Assembly: GCF_928382285.1 (NCBI RefSeq)
Contig: NZ_CAKMSS010000001.1
Location: 62,001-126,000 of the forward strand
Reading direction: 5' to 3'
DNA length: 64,000 nucleotides
DNA from: Rothia nasimurium
GTDB taxonomy: Bacteria > Actinomycetota > Actinomycetes > Actinomycetales > Micrococcaceae
Shown here: positions 25,743 through 35,396 of the stretch, in pieces
Layout of the letters: every line of letters begins with the position of its first letter
Numbering within the stretch: position 1 is the first letter of the stretch
The notes under the pieces: model-generated
Database searches by the model: none
What the model saw: the letters and a program-made list of their open reading frames with translations, nothing else
Told to the model about the DNA's origin: nothing
Program-made: the position numbers and the translations under genes

Positions 25743-26861
25743 ATGATTTCCATCCTGTTGGCTGCCGCTTTCGGCTTGATCATCTCGATCACCGGAACCC
25801 CGCTCTACACCAAATGGTTGGTGAAGCAGCAGTTCGGCCAGTTCATTCGCGAAGACGGCCCCACCTCACACCAGACCAAGCGGGGCACCCCCACCATGGG
25901 CGGCGTCATGATGATGGCAGCAACCGTCCTCGGATTCTTCCTGGCACTGGGTCTCTCAGCCCTGCTCACTGGCACCACCCTGGCCCCGTCGGCCTCGGTA
26001 CTGCTGGCAATGTTCCTCATGCTGGGTATGGCTGGCGTTGGCTTTATCGATGACTTCCAGAAGATTTGGAAGAAGCAGAGTGAGGGCCTGACTCCCAAGG
26101 GCAAGATTGTGCTCCAGGGGCTCATCGGTACCCTCTTTGCAGTTGGTGCCCTCCTGATTAAGGACGAGCGGGGCTGGTCACCTGCCTCCTTCAACCTTTC
26201 CTTCACCCGCGATATCTCCTGGCTGGATTTGGCCTTTGCCGGGCCTGTGGTGGGTATTATCCTCTTCATCATCTGGGCCAACCTGATTGCTACGGCCACC
26301 ACTAACGCCGTGAACCTGACCGATGGGCTGGACGGTCTGGCAACCGGTGCAGCCATTATGGTTTTCAGCGGCTACCTACTGATTTCTATGTGGCAGCAGC
26401 AGCACCTGTGCGCCCCCGGCTCCCTGGATAACGTCTGCTACGAGGTGCCCGATTCGGGGCAGATGGCGATGCTGGCTGCTTCCCTCATTGGCGCCCTGAT
26501 TGGCTTCCTCTGGTGGAACACCTCACCGGCCACCATCTTCATGGGCGATACCGGTTCCCTGGGCCTGGGCGGTGCGCTAGCTGCTTTCGCTATCATCACC
26601 CGCACCCAGATGCTTCTGCCGATTATCGCAGGCCTCTTCGTCATGATCGCTATCTCCGTCATCCTGCAGGTGGGCTACTTTAAGATGAGCGGCGGTAAGC
26701 GCATCTTCCGTATGGCTCCCCTGCAGCACCACTTTGAGCTCAAAGGCTGGACCGAAGTCAACGTTGTCATCCGCTTCTGGATTCTGGCTGGCCTGTTCGT
26801 GGCAGTGGCCCTGGGTATCTTCTACGGCGACTGGCTTCTGAGCAACGGAGGTGTCTTCTAA
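25743..26861 (+). CDS. mraY: Phospho-MurNAc-pentapeptide transferase MraY
   Basis: Transfers phospho-MurNAc-pentapeptide to undecaprenyl phosphate, making lipid I at the inner face of the membrane. 372 residues with about ten hydrophobic segments. Conserved motifs: KRGTPTMGG in the first loop, FIDDFQKI with the Asp pair, NAVNLTDGLDGLA and the C-terminal APLQHHFELKGW. ATG 25743 follows GGGAAGG by about 15 bases. Its stop TAA shares one base with the murD start. Confidence 0.96.
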   Translation: MISILLAAAFGLIISITGTPLYTKWLVKQQFGQFIREDGPTSHQTKRGTPTMGGVMMMAATVLGFFLALGLSALLTGTTLAPSASVLLAMFLMLGMAGVGFIDDFQKIWKKQSEGLTPKGKIVLQGLIGTLFAVGALLIKDERGWSPASFNLSFTRDISWLDLAFAGPVVGIILFIIWANLIATATTNAVNLTDGLDGLATGAAIMVFSGYLLISMWQQQHLCAPGSLDNVCYEVPDSGQMAMLAASLIGALIGFLWWNTSPATIFMGDTGSLGLGGALAAFAIITRTQMLLPIIAGLFVMIAISVILQVGYFKMSGGKRIFRMAPLQHHFELKGWTEVNVVIRFWILAGLFVAVALGIFYGDWLLSNGGVF

Positions 26862-28396
26862 TGAAGGCAAGTAACGCAAATCCCGTCTATGGTTACGAGC
26901 GCCTGGAAGCGCTGACCAGCTGGGAATCTGACTGGGCTGGCCTGCGCGTGGTCGTTGCCGGCCTGGGTATCTCTGGCTTCTCAGCCGCTGACACTCTCAT
27001 TGAACTGGGCGCCCGCGTAGTTGTGGTGGACGGTAACGATAACGAGGTCACCCGCGGTAAGGCAGATACCCTCAAGATTGTGGGTGCAGCCGGTTCGGTG
27101 CTGGGCACCGGAGCCATGGACGCCCTGCCCCTGGTCGAGGGGCAGCCCGCTGACCTTGTGGTCACCTCACCCGGCCTTGCTCCCACCATCGGTATTCTGG
27201 CCGATGCAGTATCCCAGAAGATTCAGATTTGGGGCGATGTAGAGCTGGCCTGGCGTCTGCGTCAGCGCGAAGGACGCAAGGTCGCCCCCTGGCTGGCTAT
27301 TACCGGTACCAACGGCAAGACCACCACCGTGGGTATGACCGAATCTATCCTGCAGACCGCAGGCTACAAGGCCATTGCGGTGGGCAACGTCGGCACCCCC
27401 ATCCTCGATGCCCTGCGCGACCCCGTGGACTACGACTTCTTTGCCGTGGAGCTCTCCAGCTTCCAGCTGCACTGGACCTACTCCATGTCGCCCCTGGCCT
27501 CTGTTGTGCTCAACGTGGCAGAAGATCACGTGGACTGGCACGCCGGCTACGAGAACTACCTGGCCGATAAAGCCCGCATCTACGAGAACACTCAGGTAGC
27601 CTGCATCTTCAACGCTAACTACCCTGAAATCGTGCAGATGGTCGAAGAGGCAGACGTCGTCGAGGGCGCCCGCGCCATCGGTTTTTGGGCCGATACTCCC
27701 GGTCTTTCGATGCTGGGTGTGATTGACGGCCTGCTCGTTGACCGGGCCTTCCTTGACGACCGCCGCAACCAGGCCCTGGAAGTGGCTGAGGTAGCAGATA
27801 CCGGTCAGCTGCCGACCAAGCACACCGTGGAGAATGCCCTGGTTGCCGCTGCCCTGACTCGGGCAGCCGGTATTGAACCTGAACAGGTCAAGGCAGGCCT
27901 GCAGAACTACGAACCCGGTGCCCACCGCATCCAGCTGGTGGCCAATACCCACGGGGTTCTCTGGGTCAACGACTCTAAGGCCACCAACCCCCATGCAGCG
28001 AATGCTTCGTTGGCCTCCTTCAACCCCGTGATCTGGGTGGCCGGTGGCCTCTCGAAGGGCGTGACCTACGACGAGCTGGTCGCTGAGCACAAGGATCGCT
28101 TGAAGGCAGTGGTCATGATCGGTACCGACACCGCAGCCCTGGTATCAGCCCTGGCTGAGCAGGCCCCTGACGTGCCGGTCTACAAGATCAGTGAGAGCTC
28201 CCTGCTGGCCGATGTCAGCGACGGACGGGCCGTCATGAAACTGGCGGTTGCCAAGGCCCACGAGATTTCGGAACAGAATGACACCGTGCTCATGGCCCCG
28301 GCTGCAGCTTCAATGGACCAGTTCACCTCGTACGCAGAGCGCGGCAACGCCTTCATCGACGCGGTAGCCGACCTGGTCAACCAGATCAATTCCTAG
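26861..28396 (+). CDS. murD: UDP-MurNAc-L-alanine--D-glutamate ligase MurD
   Basis: Adds D-Glu to UDP-MurNAc-L-Ala. 511 residues. N-terminal nucleotide-binding fold VVAGLGISGFSAA, ATP motif ITGTNGKTTTVGM near residue 150, and central/C-terminal Mur motifs NVAEDHVDWHAGYE and WVNDSKATNPHAA. Typical MurD proteins are 440-500 residues; the length here is at the high end. The start overlaps the mraY stop by one base (TAATG). A structured intergenic region separates it from ftsW. Confidence 0.95.
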   Translation: MKASNANPVYGYERLEALTSWESDWAGLRVVVAGLGISGFSAADTLIELGARVVVVDGNDNEVTRGKADTLKIVGAAGSVLGTGAMDALPLVEGQPADLVVTSPGLAPTIGILADAVSQKIQIWGDVELAWRLRQREGRKVAPWLAITGTNGKTTTVGMTESILQTAGYKAIAVGNVGTPILDALRDPVDYDFFAVELSSFQLHWTYSMSPLASVVLNVAEDHVDWHAGYENYLADKARIYENTQVACIFNANYPEIVQMVEEADVVEGARAIGFWADTPGLSMLGVIDGLLVDRAFLDDRRNQALEVAEVADTGQLPTKHTVENALVAAALTRAAGIEPEQVKAGLQNYEPGAHRIQLVANTHGVLWVNDSKATNPHAANASLASFNPVIWVAGGLSKGVTYDELVAEHKDRLKAVVMIGTDTAALVSALAEQAPDVPVYKISESSLLADVSDGRAVMKLAVAKAHEISEQNDTVLMAPAAASMDQFTSYAERGNAFIDAVADLVNQINS

Positions 28397-28404
28397 AACC
28401 TATC

Positions 28405-28466
28405 GGTGCGGAGGGCGGGCAATCAGTAGCTACTGGTTCCCACCCTCCCTCACCTTTAACCGCACC
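28405..28466. repeat. Nested stem-loop between murD and ftsW
   Basis: Outer arms GGTGCGG (28405-28411) and CCGCACC (28460-28466), a middle GAGGGCGGG/CCCACCCTC near-match, and an inner self-complementary CAGTAGCTACTG. There is no T-run, so it is more likely an RNA processing or attenuation structure than a full terminator. Confidence 0.45.
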
Positions 28467-28510
28467 TACGGTGGGGCGTCCTCACCCGAGAGAAGAGAAG
28501 CGAAAAGACT

Positions 28511-30292
28511 ATGAGCCTGGCAGCAGAACCCCGGTCACAGCAGCGTCCTGGCTTGATCCGGCGTGTGTGGGAGAGGTCCCGGAGCACCTGGGAGAACGCC
28601 CAGGTACGTTTGGGGTCTATGGTGTTGACCGACGTACCGATTGTGCTGGTAGTGACCGCCACCGTGCTCACCCTCTTTGGTGTGATGATGGTGCTCTCTG
28701 CCTCAAGCGTGGAGCAGATTTCATCGGGCGCAGGTGCCTTCAGCCAGGCCCGCTCCCAGGGTATGTTCGCGGTACTGGGTCTCGTTTCAATGGTGCTCGT
28801 GGGTTATCTGGTGCCGGTCACCTGGTACCGACGGCCCTGGGCAGTGCACTCTCTGCTGGGAATCGCAGCCCTGCTGCTCATCGCCGTAATTTTTGTGGGT
28901 ACCACCGTCAACGGTAACCGTAACTGGATCAACATCGCAGGTTTCTCGATCCAGCCTTCAGAGTTCGCCAAGCCCATCATGATTCTCTGGCTGGCCTCGG
29001 TCTACTCCCGTCAGGGGCGCATCGACCGCGGGACCCTGGCCCAGACTGCCTACAAGGGGCTCGTTCCTGCCTTCTTAGGCTTTGGCCTGATTGTCACCCT
29101 GATCCTGGCAGGCCACGACGTGGGTACCGTACTCATCTACGCCCTCTTCTTCAGCGCAATCTTCCTGGCAGCCCGCCCCTCCCGCGGGCTAGTGATGATT
29201 AGCGCGGGCCTGGGCACCTTGGCCGCCATCATGATGGTAGCCATCAGCCCCAACCGCATCGAGCGTCTCTTCAACACCTTTGCCTTCTGGCGCGACTGCG
29301 TTGAGGCCACCTGCGACCAGGCCAACTCTGGCCTGGCAGCGCTCGCTACCGGCGGCTTCTGGGGAGTGGGCCTGGGGCAGTCCCGGCAGAAGTACAACTA
29401 CCTTCCCGAGGCCCACAACGACTATATTTTCGCGGTGGTCGGTGAAGAACTGGGCCTGATCGGTGCTATTGCCGTGCTACTACTCTACGCAGCCCTGATC
29501 TACTGCGCTATGCGTATCCTACTGCGCTCCTCTGACCTCTTTATTCGCTACGCCACCATTGGCATCATCACCTGGATCGCCGGCCAGGCCCTGCTCAACA
29601 TCGCTATGGTGGTAGGGCTTATGCCCGTCATCGGTGTGCCCCTGCCCTTTATTTCTGCCGGTGGTTCCGCCCTGGTCTCGTCACTGACCGGCATCGGTAT
29701 CCTCATCGCCTTTGCCCGACAGACCCCCCTCAACCCGATTGTGGGGGAGCGTACCGGCATCGCCAACAGCAAGATGCAAAAGGACGCCGCCCGCCGCCTT
29801 GCTCTGGCCCGTATCGCTGAGCGGGAGCAGGCCGTCATCGCCGCAGACCCCGACGGCACAGGCTGGACTCTCGATAAGCTCACCACCCGCCTGGGCGCCC
29901 TCGTCGACGGGCGCACCCCGGCCCGCCCGGCGGCGTCCGCTCCTCAACGCGCCCAGGGGAGTGCGCGCACCGTGAGGCCCTCGGCAGCTACGGCGCGTCC
30001 GTCCGCCCAGACCGTCCGCCGGTCAAGCCCCCTGTCAGCTGAAGCCAGTGCCGAGGCCGCTATGGCCCGACGCTCTAGCTCGGCCAGCGGCGCCCGCCCC
30101 TCTGCCAGCGTGCAGCAGGCTCACACCCGCACCACTGCGGCTCAGCCCCAGCACCCTGCCCGCCCGGCTGCGCCCAGCACTGCAGCCAAGCCGCAGACCA
30201 CCGAGCCACAAGCCCCCACCCCCAAGGAGCAAAAACTGCCCGCTGGCCTGCGCACCATCCGCAAGGCCCGCAAGCTCCCCGAGGAGCACTAA
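28511..30292 (+). CDS. ftsW: Septal peptidoglycan polymerase FtsW with long C-terminal tail
   Basis: SEDS-family glycosyltransferase that polymerises lipid II at the septum with FtsI. 593 residues, against about 400 for many FtsW. The membrane core has ten or so helices, with SEDS motifs such as NRNWINIAGFSIQPSEFAKP, HNDYIFAVVGEELG (Asp/Glu loop) and GVPLPFISAGGSALVSSLTG. From about residue 435 there is a cytosolic extension rich in Ala, Pro, Ser, Arg and Gln. Similar extensions occur in Actinobacteria; here it may bind partners such as FtsZ (inference). ATG 28511 with a GAGAAGAGAAG purine stretch upstream. Confidence 0.94.
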   Translation: MSLAAEPRSQQRPGLIRRVWERSRSTWENAQVRLGSMVLTDVPIVLVVTATVLTLFGVMMVLSASSVEQISSGAGAFSQARSQGMFAVLGLVSMVLVGYLVPVTWYRRPWAVHSLLGIAALLLIAVIFVGTTVNGNRNWINIAGFSIQPSEFAKPIMILWLASVYSRQGRIDRGTLAQTAYKGLVPAFLGFGLIVTLILAGHDVGTVLIYALFFSAIFLAARPSRGLVMISAGLGTLAAIMMVAISPNRIERLFNTFAFWRDCVEATCDQANSGLAALATGGFWGVGLGQSRQKYNYLPEAHNDYIFAVVGEELGLIGAIAVLLLYAALIYCAMRILLRSSDLFIRYATIGIITWIAGQALLNIAMVVGLMPVIGVPLPFISAGGSALVSSLTGIGILIAFARQTPLNPIVGERTGIANSKMQKDAARRLALARIAEREQAVIAADPDGTGWTLDKLTTRLGALVDGRTPARPAASAPQRAQGSARTVRPSAATARPSAQTVRRSSPLSAEASAEAAMARRSSSASGARPSASVQQAHTRTTAAQPQHPARPAAPSTAAKPQTTEPQAPTPKEQKLPAGLRTIRKARKLPEEH

Positions 30293-30391
30293 GGGGGTAA
30301 GGTGGCTCACGACCAGGGGCCTCAAGGTGTGCCTGTGGCCCAATCCGCGTAAACTAAGGGTCGAAACAGAACACTAAGGGAGTGAAACCTG

Positions 30392-31489
30392 ATGACCCAC
30401 GCACCCACCGTCGTGCTGGCAGGCGGCGGCACAGCCGGGCATATCAACCCCATGCTGGCTATCGCCCGAGCCCTCCAGGAGCGCGAGCCTGACGTCACCA
30501 TCATGACCGTCGGCACCGAAAACAGCATGGAGGCCCGGCTCGTACCGGCAGCGGGCTACGACATCAGCTTTATCCCTAAAGTGCCCTTCCCCCGCCGACC
30601 CAACCTGGACGCCATCAAGTTCCCTGGCCGGTTCCGGGCCTCGCTCAAGCAGGCCGAGAAGATTCTGACCGATACCGGGGCGGGCGTCCTGGTGGGCGTG
30701 GGCGGTTACGTGTGCACCCCCATGTACCTGGCAGCCCGCAAGCTCGGTGTGCCCGTAGTGATTCACGAGGCCAACGCCAAGCCCGGCCTCGCCAACAAGG
30801 TGGGCGCGAAGAAGGCTGCCCTGGTAGCTACCGCCTTCCCCGATACCCCCATCGCCGGTGCTCGCACCGTGGGTATGCCAATGCGCCAGAACATCGCCGA
30901 CCTCGACCGCGCTTCTGAACAGGGTGCTGCCCGGGAGCGCCTGGGTCTTGACCCGGCCCTGCCCACCCTGGTGGTCACCGGCGGGTCCCTGGGAGCCTTG
31001 AGCCTCAACCGGGCAGTTGCCGAAATCATCGACGAGATTGGCCCGGCAGGCTACCAGCTGCTGCACATCACCGGTCGTGACAAGGCGGTTAAGGACGAGT
31101 CCGGCCAGCTCCGCACAGCCCCCGGCTACCAGCAGGTTGAGTTCATTACCTCCATGGAAGATGTCTACGCCGCTGCTGACCTCATGATTGTGCGCTCTGG
31201 TGCGGCAACCGTCAGCGAGGTCGCTGCCGTGGGCCTACCGGCTATCTTTGTTCCCCTACCCATCGGTAACGGCGAGCAGGCTCTCAACGCCCGCTCTCTG
31301 GTGGCGGCCGGGGCAGCCCTGCTGGTGGACGACTCAGATTTCACCGCTAGCTGGTTCCGTCAGAATGTACCGGCCCTGCTAGCAGACACCGATAAACTTA
31401 CCGACATGGCAGAAAAGTCCTACCGGCACGGCATCCGCGATGCTGCGCAGGTTATGGCAGACGAAGTACTGAAGGCGGCCCGCGTATGA
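30392..31489 (+). CDS. murG: UDP-GlcNAc transferase MurG
   Basis: Adds GlcNAc to lipid I, giving lipid II. 365 residues. Family motifs: VVLAGGGTAGHINPMLAIA at the N terminus (donor/acceptor loops), GVGGYVCTPMYLAARKLGVP, TGGSLGALSLN, and IVRSGAATVSEVAAVGLPAI with FVPLPIGNGEQALNA in the UDP-GlcNAc site. AAGGGAG precedes ATG 30392. The last codons overlap murC (ATGA), implying coupled translation. Confidence 0.96.
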   Translation: MTHAPTVVLAGGGTAGHINPMLAIARALQEREPDVTIMTVGTENSMEARLVPAAGYDISFIPKVPFPRRPNLDAIKFPGRFRASLKQAEKILTDTGAGVLVGVGGYVCTPMYLAARKLGVPVVIHEANAKPGLANKVGAKKAALVATAFPDTPIAGARTVGMPMRQNIADLDRASEQGAARERLGLDPALPTLVVTGGSLGALSLNRAVAEIIDEIGPAGYQLLHITGRDKAVKDESGQLRTAPGYQQVEFITSMEDVYAAADLMIVRSGAATVSEVAAVGLPAIFVPLPIGNGEQALNARSLVAAGAALLVDDSDFTASWFRQNVPALLADTDKLTDMAEKSYRHGIRDAAQVMADEVLKAARV

Positions 31490-32976
31490 GCACCTCACTA
31501 ATGGATCTTTCAATTGACCTTCCCGCTCCTCTCAACCCTCCCTTCCCCGAGCGTCCGGCCCTGGCCGACCTGGGCCGGGTGCATTTTGTGGGTATTGGTG
31601 GGGCCGGTATGTCGGCTATCGCCCGGCTCATGCTGCGCGCTGGCATGACCGTGAGCGGGTCTGACCAGGCTGAAAGCGCCGCTGTTGATAGCCTGCGAGA
31701 GCTGGGTGCCCGGGTATCGGTGCCCCAGGCTGCCGAGAATATCGAGGGCATCGATACCGTGGTGATTTCAACCGCGATTCGCGAAGATAACCCCGAACTC
31801 GCTGCTGCCCGGGCCCGCGGCCTGCGCGTGATGCACCGCTCTGAAGCTCTGGCGGCGACCATGCGCGACTCCAAGGTGATCGCGGTTGCCGGTACCCACG
31901 GCAAGACCACCACCTCATCCATGATTTCGGTGATGCTAGACGGCCTGGGGCTGGACCCCTCTTTTGCGGTCGGCTCTACCATCGCCGGCTATAACACCAA
32001 CGCCCACCTGGGGGCGTCCGGGCCGGAGTCCTGGTTCGTGGCTGAAGCCGATGAATCCGACGGCTCTTTTGTGCGCTACCGCCCCGAGATTGCGGTTATT
32101 ACCAACGCTGAGCCCGACCACCTGGACTTCTACGGCACCAACGAGCGGGTCTTCGAGGCCTTCAACCGCTTTATCGCCTCTATGGCGCCCGGCGGTGTCT
32201 TCGTGACCTGCTCTGACGACGCCGGCGCAGCCGCCCTCGCTGCTCAGGCCGCGGACGCCGGTGTGCAGGTTGTCACCTACGGTGAGGGGGAGGGCGCCAT
32301 GGTTCGCCTGACCGGTATCACCTCTGAAGGAACCGACTGCTCTTCAAACCTGGTGTGGGACTTCACCGTAGGTGGCCAGCAGTTCGCGGGGCAGATTACC
32401 CTGACCCTGCCGGTGCCCGGCATTCATAACCAGCTCAACGCTACGGCTTCCTTTGTCTGTGCCCTGCTAGCAGGTGCCAGCCCCGAAGAGGCTGTGAAGG
32501 CGCTGGCCCACTTCTCGGGTACTGACCGCCGCTTTACCCTGCGCGGTGAAGCTGCCGGGGTTAAGGTCTTTGATGACTACGCCCATCACCCCACCGAGGT
32601 GCACCGTGCCCTGGAAACCGGCCGTACGGTCGCTGCCGGGCATAACCTCTACGTGATTTTCCAGCCCCACCTCTTCTCCCGCACCAAGGAGTTCGCTACC
32701 AAGTTCGCTGAGTCGCTGTCTCAGGCTGACCGCAGCTATGTACTCGATATCTACCCCGCCCGCGAGAAGCCCATGGAGGGCGTAACCAGCCATCTCATCA
32801 CCGAGGCCGGTTTCTCCGAGGTGCACTACGCTGAGAGTACCGACCAGGCGATTGACGCTGTTGTAGCCGCCGCCCTGCCCGGCGATATCATCATGACGGT
32901 TGGTGCCGGTGACGTGACCGCCCTGGGGCGGGTGCTGGTAGAGAAGCTTTCTGCCCGTGAAGGTGCTGCACTCTAG
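31486..32976 (+). CDS. murC: UDP-MurNAc-L-alanine ligase MurC
   Basis: ATP-dependent addition of L-Ala to UDP-MurNAc, the first Mur ligase step. 496 residues. VHFVGIGGAGMSAIA forms the N-terminal dinucleotide-like fold, AGTHGKTTTSSM the ATP loop, and EADESDGSF and NAEPDHLDFYG the central domain; DDYAHHPTEV and FQPHLFSRTKEF are typical of the C-terminal domain. Overlaps murG by four bases and ftsQ by one. Confidence 0.96.
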   Translation: MSTSLMDLSIDLPAPLNPPFPERPALADLGRVHFVGIGGAGMSAIARLMLRAGMTVSGSDQAESAAVDSLRELGARVSVPQAAENIEGIDTVVISTAIREDNPELAAARARGLRVMHRSEALAATMRDSKVIAVAGTHGKTTTSSMISVMLDGLGLDPSFAVGSTIAGYNTNAHLGASGPESWFVAEADESDGSFVRYRPEIAVITNAEPDHLDFYGTNERVFEAFNRFIASMAPGGVFVTCSDDAGAAALAAQAADAGVQVVTYGEGEGAMVRLTGITSEGTDCSSNLVWDFTVGGQQFAGQITLTLPVPGIHNQLNATASFVCALLAGASPEEAVKALAHFSGTDRRFTLRGEAAGVKVFDDYAHHPTEVHRALETGRTVAAGHNLYVIFQPHLFSRTKEFATKFAESLSQADRSYVLDIYPAREKPMEGVTSHLITEAGFSEVHYAESTDQAIDAVVAAALPGDIIMTVGAGDVTALGRVLVEKLSAREGAAL

Positions 32977-33869
32977 TGGCCGATGAAAAGAAGCCCCGTA
33001 TTCGCCTGAATTCCGCTAAGGTGAGCCAGCTACCAGAGGCTGGCGATAACCTGGTGGATATCTCTGAAAACAGTCGTTTCGCCCAGTGGCGCCAGGCCCA
33101 GGAAGAGGAGCGTCAGAGCGGCCAGAGCGAGCCTCAGAGTCTGCCTTCTGCTCCCGTGCAGCTGCGCCCCAAGCGCCGGGCAGCCGGTAGCTGGAAGAAA
33201 TGGGCCTACGGGGTAGGCGCCCTGGTGCTCGCTACCCTGATTTTTGTGGGGGTTGTTTTCTTCTCGCCCCTGCTGGCTACCCGGACGATTACGGTAGAAG
33301 GCGCTTCTTTGCTGGATGAGGCTACCGTACAGCAGCAGCTGAGCCAGCTCCAGGGGGTGCCCATGACCCGCATTAGCGAGTCTGAGGTTGCTTCTCTGAT
33401 CGGCAACGAGAACGTGCTCTACGGGGTGACCCTGCAGGCGAATCCGCCCCACGAGCTGGTGGTGCAGTTGCATGAGCGGGTCCCCGTGGCCGTGGTGGAG
33501 AACGAGGACAGCTTCGTGCTGGTTGATAACGAGGGAGTGCAACTGGGCACCGCAGCGTCGGTTGAGGACGCCGGCGTTCCGCTGGTTGCCGGAGGCCTGG
33601 ATATTCTGGGATCGGCTGCTTTTAGTACCGTAACCGGTGTGCTGGCGGCCCTGCCGACCTCGATTTTGTTTCAGGTATCTGAGGCTAAGGCTGACTCTGC
33701 ATCAACCATTACCCTAGAAATGGTGGACGGGACGCAGGTAGTCTGGGGAACCCCGGAAGACAGCGACCTTAAAGCTAAGGTTCTAGTCCAGCTTATGGAC
33801 TCGGTGGGCAGCCAGCAGGCCGTAGAAACCTACGATGTCTCAAGCCCCCTCGTCCCCACCGTAAAATAG
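32976..33869 (+). CDS. ftsQ: Cell division protein FtsQ
   Basis: Bitopic divisome protein, external POTRA and beta domains. 297 residues. Polar N-terminal cytosolic region of about 75 residues, one transmembrane helix (WAYGVGALVLATLIFVGVVF) and then the POTRA start TRTITVEGASLLDEATVQQQ. LHERVPVAVVE lies in the beta domain. GTG start shares a base with the murC stop. It is the last gene before a promoter-like gap upstream of ftsZ. Confidence 0.92.
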   Translation: MADEKKPRIRLNSAKVSQLPEAGDNLVDISENSRFAQWRQAQEEERQSGQSEPQSLPSAPVQLRPKRRAAGSWKKWAYGVGALVLATLIFVGVVFFSPLLATRTITVEGASLLDEATVQQQLSQLQGVPMTRISESEVASLIGNENVLYGVTLQANPPHELVVQLHERVPVAVVENEDSFVLVDNEGVQLGTAASVEDAGVPLVAGGLDILGSAAFSTVTGVLAALPTSILFQVSEAKADSASTITLEMVDGTQVVWGTPEDSDLKAKVLVQLMDSVGSQQAVETYDVSSPLVPTVK

Positions 33870-33873
33870 TTTC

Positions 33874-34042
33874 AACTTCTACCTGAAGTTCCTTCTTGAC
33901 CTTGATATTTTCTGAGAAAAATAAGGTCATGGGTGAAACGAGGGCGACATTGCAAGGTGAAGTTGATACTCTTTCATTGATTGAAACAATAGGTTTACTC
34001 CAACCTCAACTTTCACTCTAAGGTTGAGTTGGTTTGAAACAA
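33874..34042. promoter_or_regulatory. Repeat-rich regulatory region upstream of ftsZ
   Basis: AT-rich relative to its neighbours. Inverted repeats AACTTC/GAAGTT (33874-33879, 33885-33890) and CAACTTT/AAGGTTG (34007-34013, 34020-34026). Direct repeat TTGAAACAA at 33981-33989 and 34034-34042. TTGATA (33963-33968) with AACAAT (33985-33990), 16 bp apart, is a plausible promoter for ftsZ. Confidence 0.45.
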
Positions 34043-34064
34043 GGCACAAATTAGTAGGGAATCC

Positions 34065-35273
34065 ATGGATACAGCAACTCCCCAGAACTACCTGGCAGTC
34101 ATTAAGGTCGTCGGTATCGGCGGCGGTGGCGTCAACGCTGTCAACCGCATGATTGAGGTTGGTCTGCGTGGCGTTGAATTCATTGCGATCAACACCGACG
34201 CCCAGGCTCTGCTCATGTCTGATGCAGACGTCAAGCTCGACGTAGGTCGCGAACTGACCCGCGGCCTGGGCGCAGGCGCTAACCCCGACGTTGGACGCCA
34301 GGCAGCAGAAGACCACGAACAGGAAATCGAAGAGGTACTTAAGGGTGCCGACATGGTCTTCGTGACCGCAGGTGAGGGTGGTGGCACCGGTACCGGTGGT
34401 GCTCCCGTCGTTGCCCGCATCGCTCGTTCTCTGGGCGCACTGACCATCGGTGTTGTTACCCGTCCCTTCACCTTCGAAGGTCGTCGCCGCTCCAACCAGG
34501 CAGAGACCGGCATCGCCGCACTGCGCGACGAGGTCGACACCCTGATCGTTATTCCCAACGACCGACTGCTCTCCATCTCAGACCGCAACGTCTCCATGCT
34601 CGACGCCTTCAAGTCAGCAGACCAGGTTCTGCTTTCCGGTGTCCAGGGCATCACCGACCTGATCACCACCCCCGGCCTGATCAACCTCGACTTCGCAGAC
34701 GTCAAGTCCGTCATGCAGGGTGCAGGTTCAGCTCTCATGGGTATCGGCTCAGCCTCCGGTGAAGACCGTGCCGTCAAGGCAGCCGAACTGGCTATCGCCT
34801 CACCCCTGTTGGAAGCATCCATCGACGGTGCTCATGGCGTTCTGCTCTCCATCCAGGGTGGTTCAGACCTGGGCCTCTTCGAAATCAACGAAGCTGCTCG
34901 CCTGGTGCAGGAAGTTGCCCACCCCGACGCCAACATTATCTTCGGTGCCGTCATCGACGACGCTCTGGGTGACGAAGCCCGCGTGACCGTTATTGCCGCA
35001 GGCTTTGACTCGGTCAACCCCGAAACCAACTCCAACAACACCAACCCCGCCGCTAACCAGGCTGCTCGTACCCAGCAGAACTTCGGTGGCGCTTCAGCAG
35101 CTCCGGCTGCTACTTCAGGTTTCGGCGCAGCACCTGCCGCAGGCAACAACTGGAGCAAGGGCGGTAACGACGTTCCCACCAACGCAGGTTTTGATGTAGA
35201 CCTTCCCCCGGTTGTTGAGGAATCCCAGTCAGTACGTCGCGACACCCTCGATGTGCCCGACTTCCTGAAGTAA
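34065..35273 (+). CDS. ftsZ: Cell division GTPase FtsZ
   Basis: Tubulin-like GTPase that forms the Z ring. 402 residues. GTP-binding motif [14 protein letters not shown] near residue 103 and the T7-type synergy region typical of FtsZ ([11 protein letters not shown]). An Ala/Asn-rich linker of about 70 residues leads to the conserved C-terminal tail [12 protein letters not shown], which binds SepF and FtsW in Actinobacteria. AGTAGGGA precedes ATG 34065. It has its own upstream region, so levels can differ from the rest of the cluster. Confidence 0.98.
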   Translation: MDTATPQNYLAVIKVVGIGGGGVNAVNRMIEVGLRGVEFIAINTDAQALLMSDADVKLDVGRELTRGLGAGANPDVGRQAAEDHEQEIEEVLKGADMVFVTAGEGGGTGTGGAPVVARIARSLGALTIGVVTRPFTFEGRRRSNQAETGIAALRDEVDTLIVIPNDRLLSISDRNVSMLDAFKSADQVLLSGVQGITDLITTPGLINLDFADVKSVMQGAGSALMGIGSASGEDRAVKAAELAIASPLLEASIDGAHGVLLSIQGGSDLGLFEINEAARLVQEVAHPDANIIFGAVIDDALGDEARVTVIAAGFDSVNPETNSNNTNPAANQAARTQQNFGGASAAPAATSGFGAAPAAGNNWSKGGNDVPTNAGFDVDLPPVVEESQSVRRDTLDVPDFLK

Positions 35274-35293
35274 GAACTTCAGACCCACACCCT

Positions 35294-35358
35294 AGACGGG
35301 CATGGCCCGTCTGAGCACTGAGAGGGGGTGAAAGCTAGTTCTAGCTTTCACCCCCTCT
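35294..35358 (+). terminator. Tandem hairpins after ftsZ, the second a terminator
   Basis: A first hairpin AGACGGG (35294-35300) / CCCGTCT (35306-35312), then an 18-bp perfect stem whose left arm is at 35321-35338 and right arm at 35341-35358 (GAGGGGGTGAAAGC...GCTTTCACCCCCTC), with a short TCGTTT following. This ends most ftsZ transcription before pgeF, or acts bidirectionally. Confidence 0.8.
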
Positions 35359-35396
35359 TCGTTTCCCCTCTCTCTACGAAAGGTAGACCAGGCCCT

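Noticed and set aside
27167..28090. 307-codon antisense frame over murD
   Set aside because: Low-complexity shadow of murD codons, no homology features.
33896..33927. TTGACC plus TAAGGT as the main ftsZ promoter
   Set aside because: The spacing is 20 bp, too long for a normal sigma-70 promoter; TTGATA/AACAAT downstream fits better.
34088..34822. 244-codon antisense frame over ftsZ
   Set aside because: Ser/Arg/Pro-rich product typical of antisense reading of a conserved gene.
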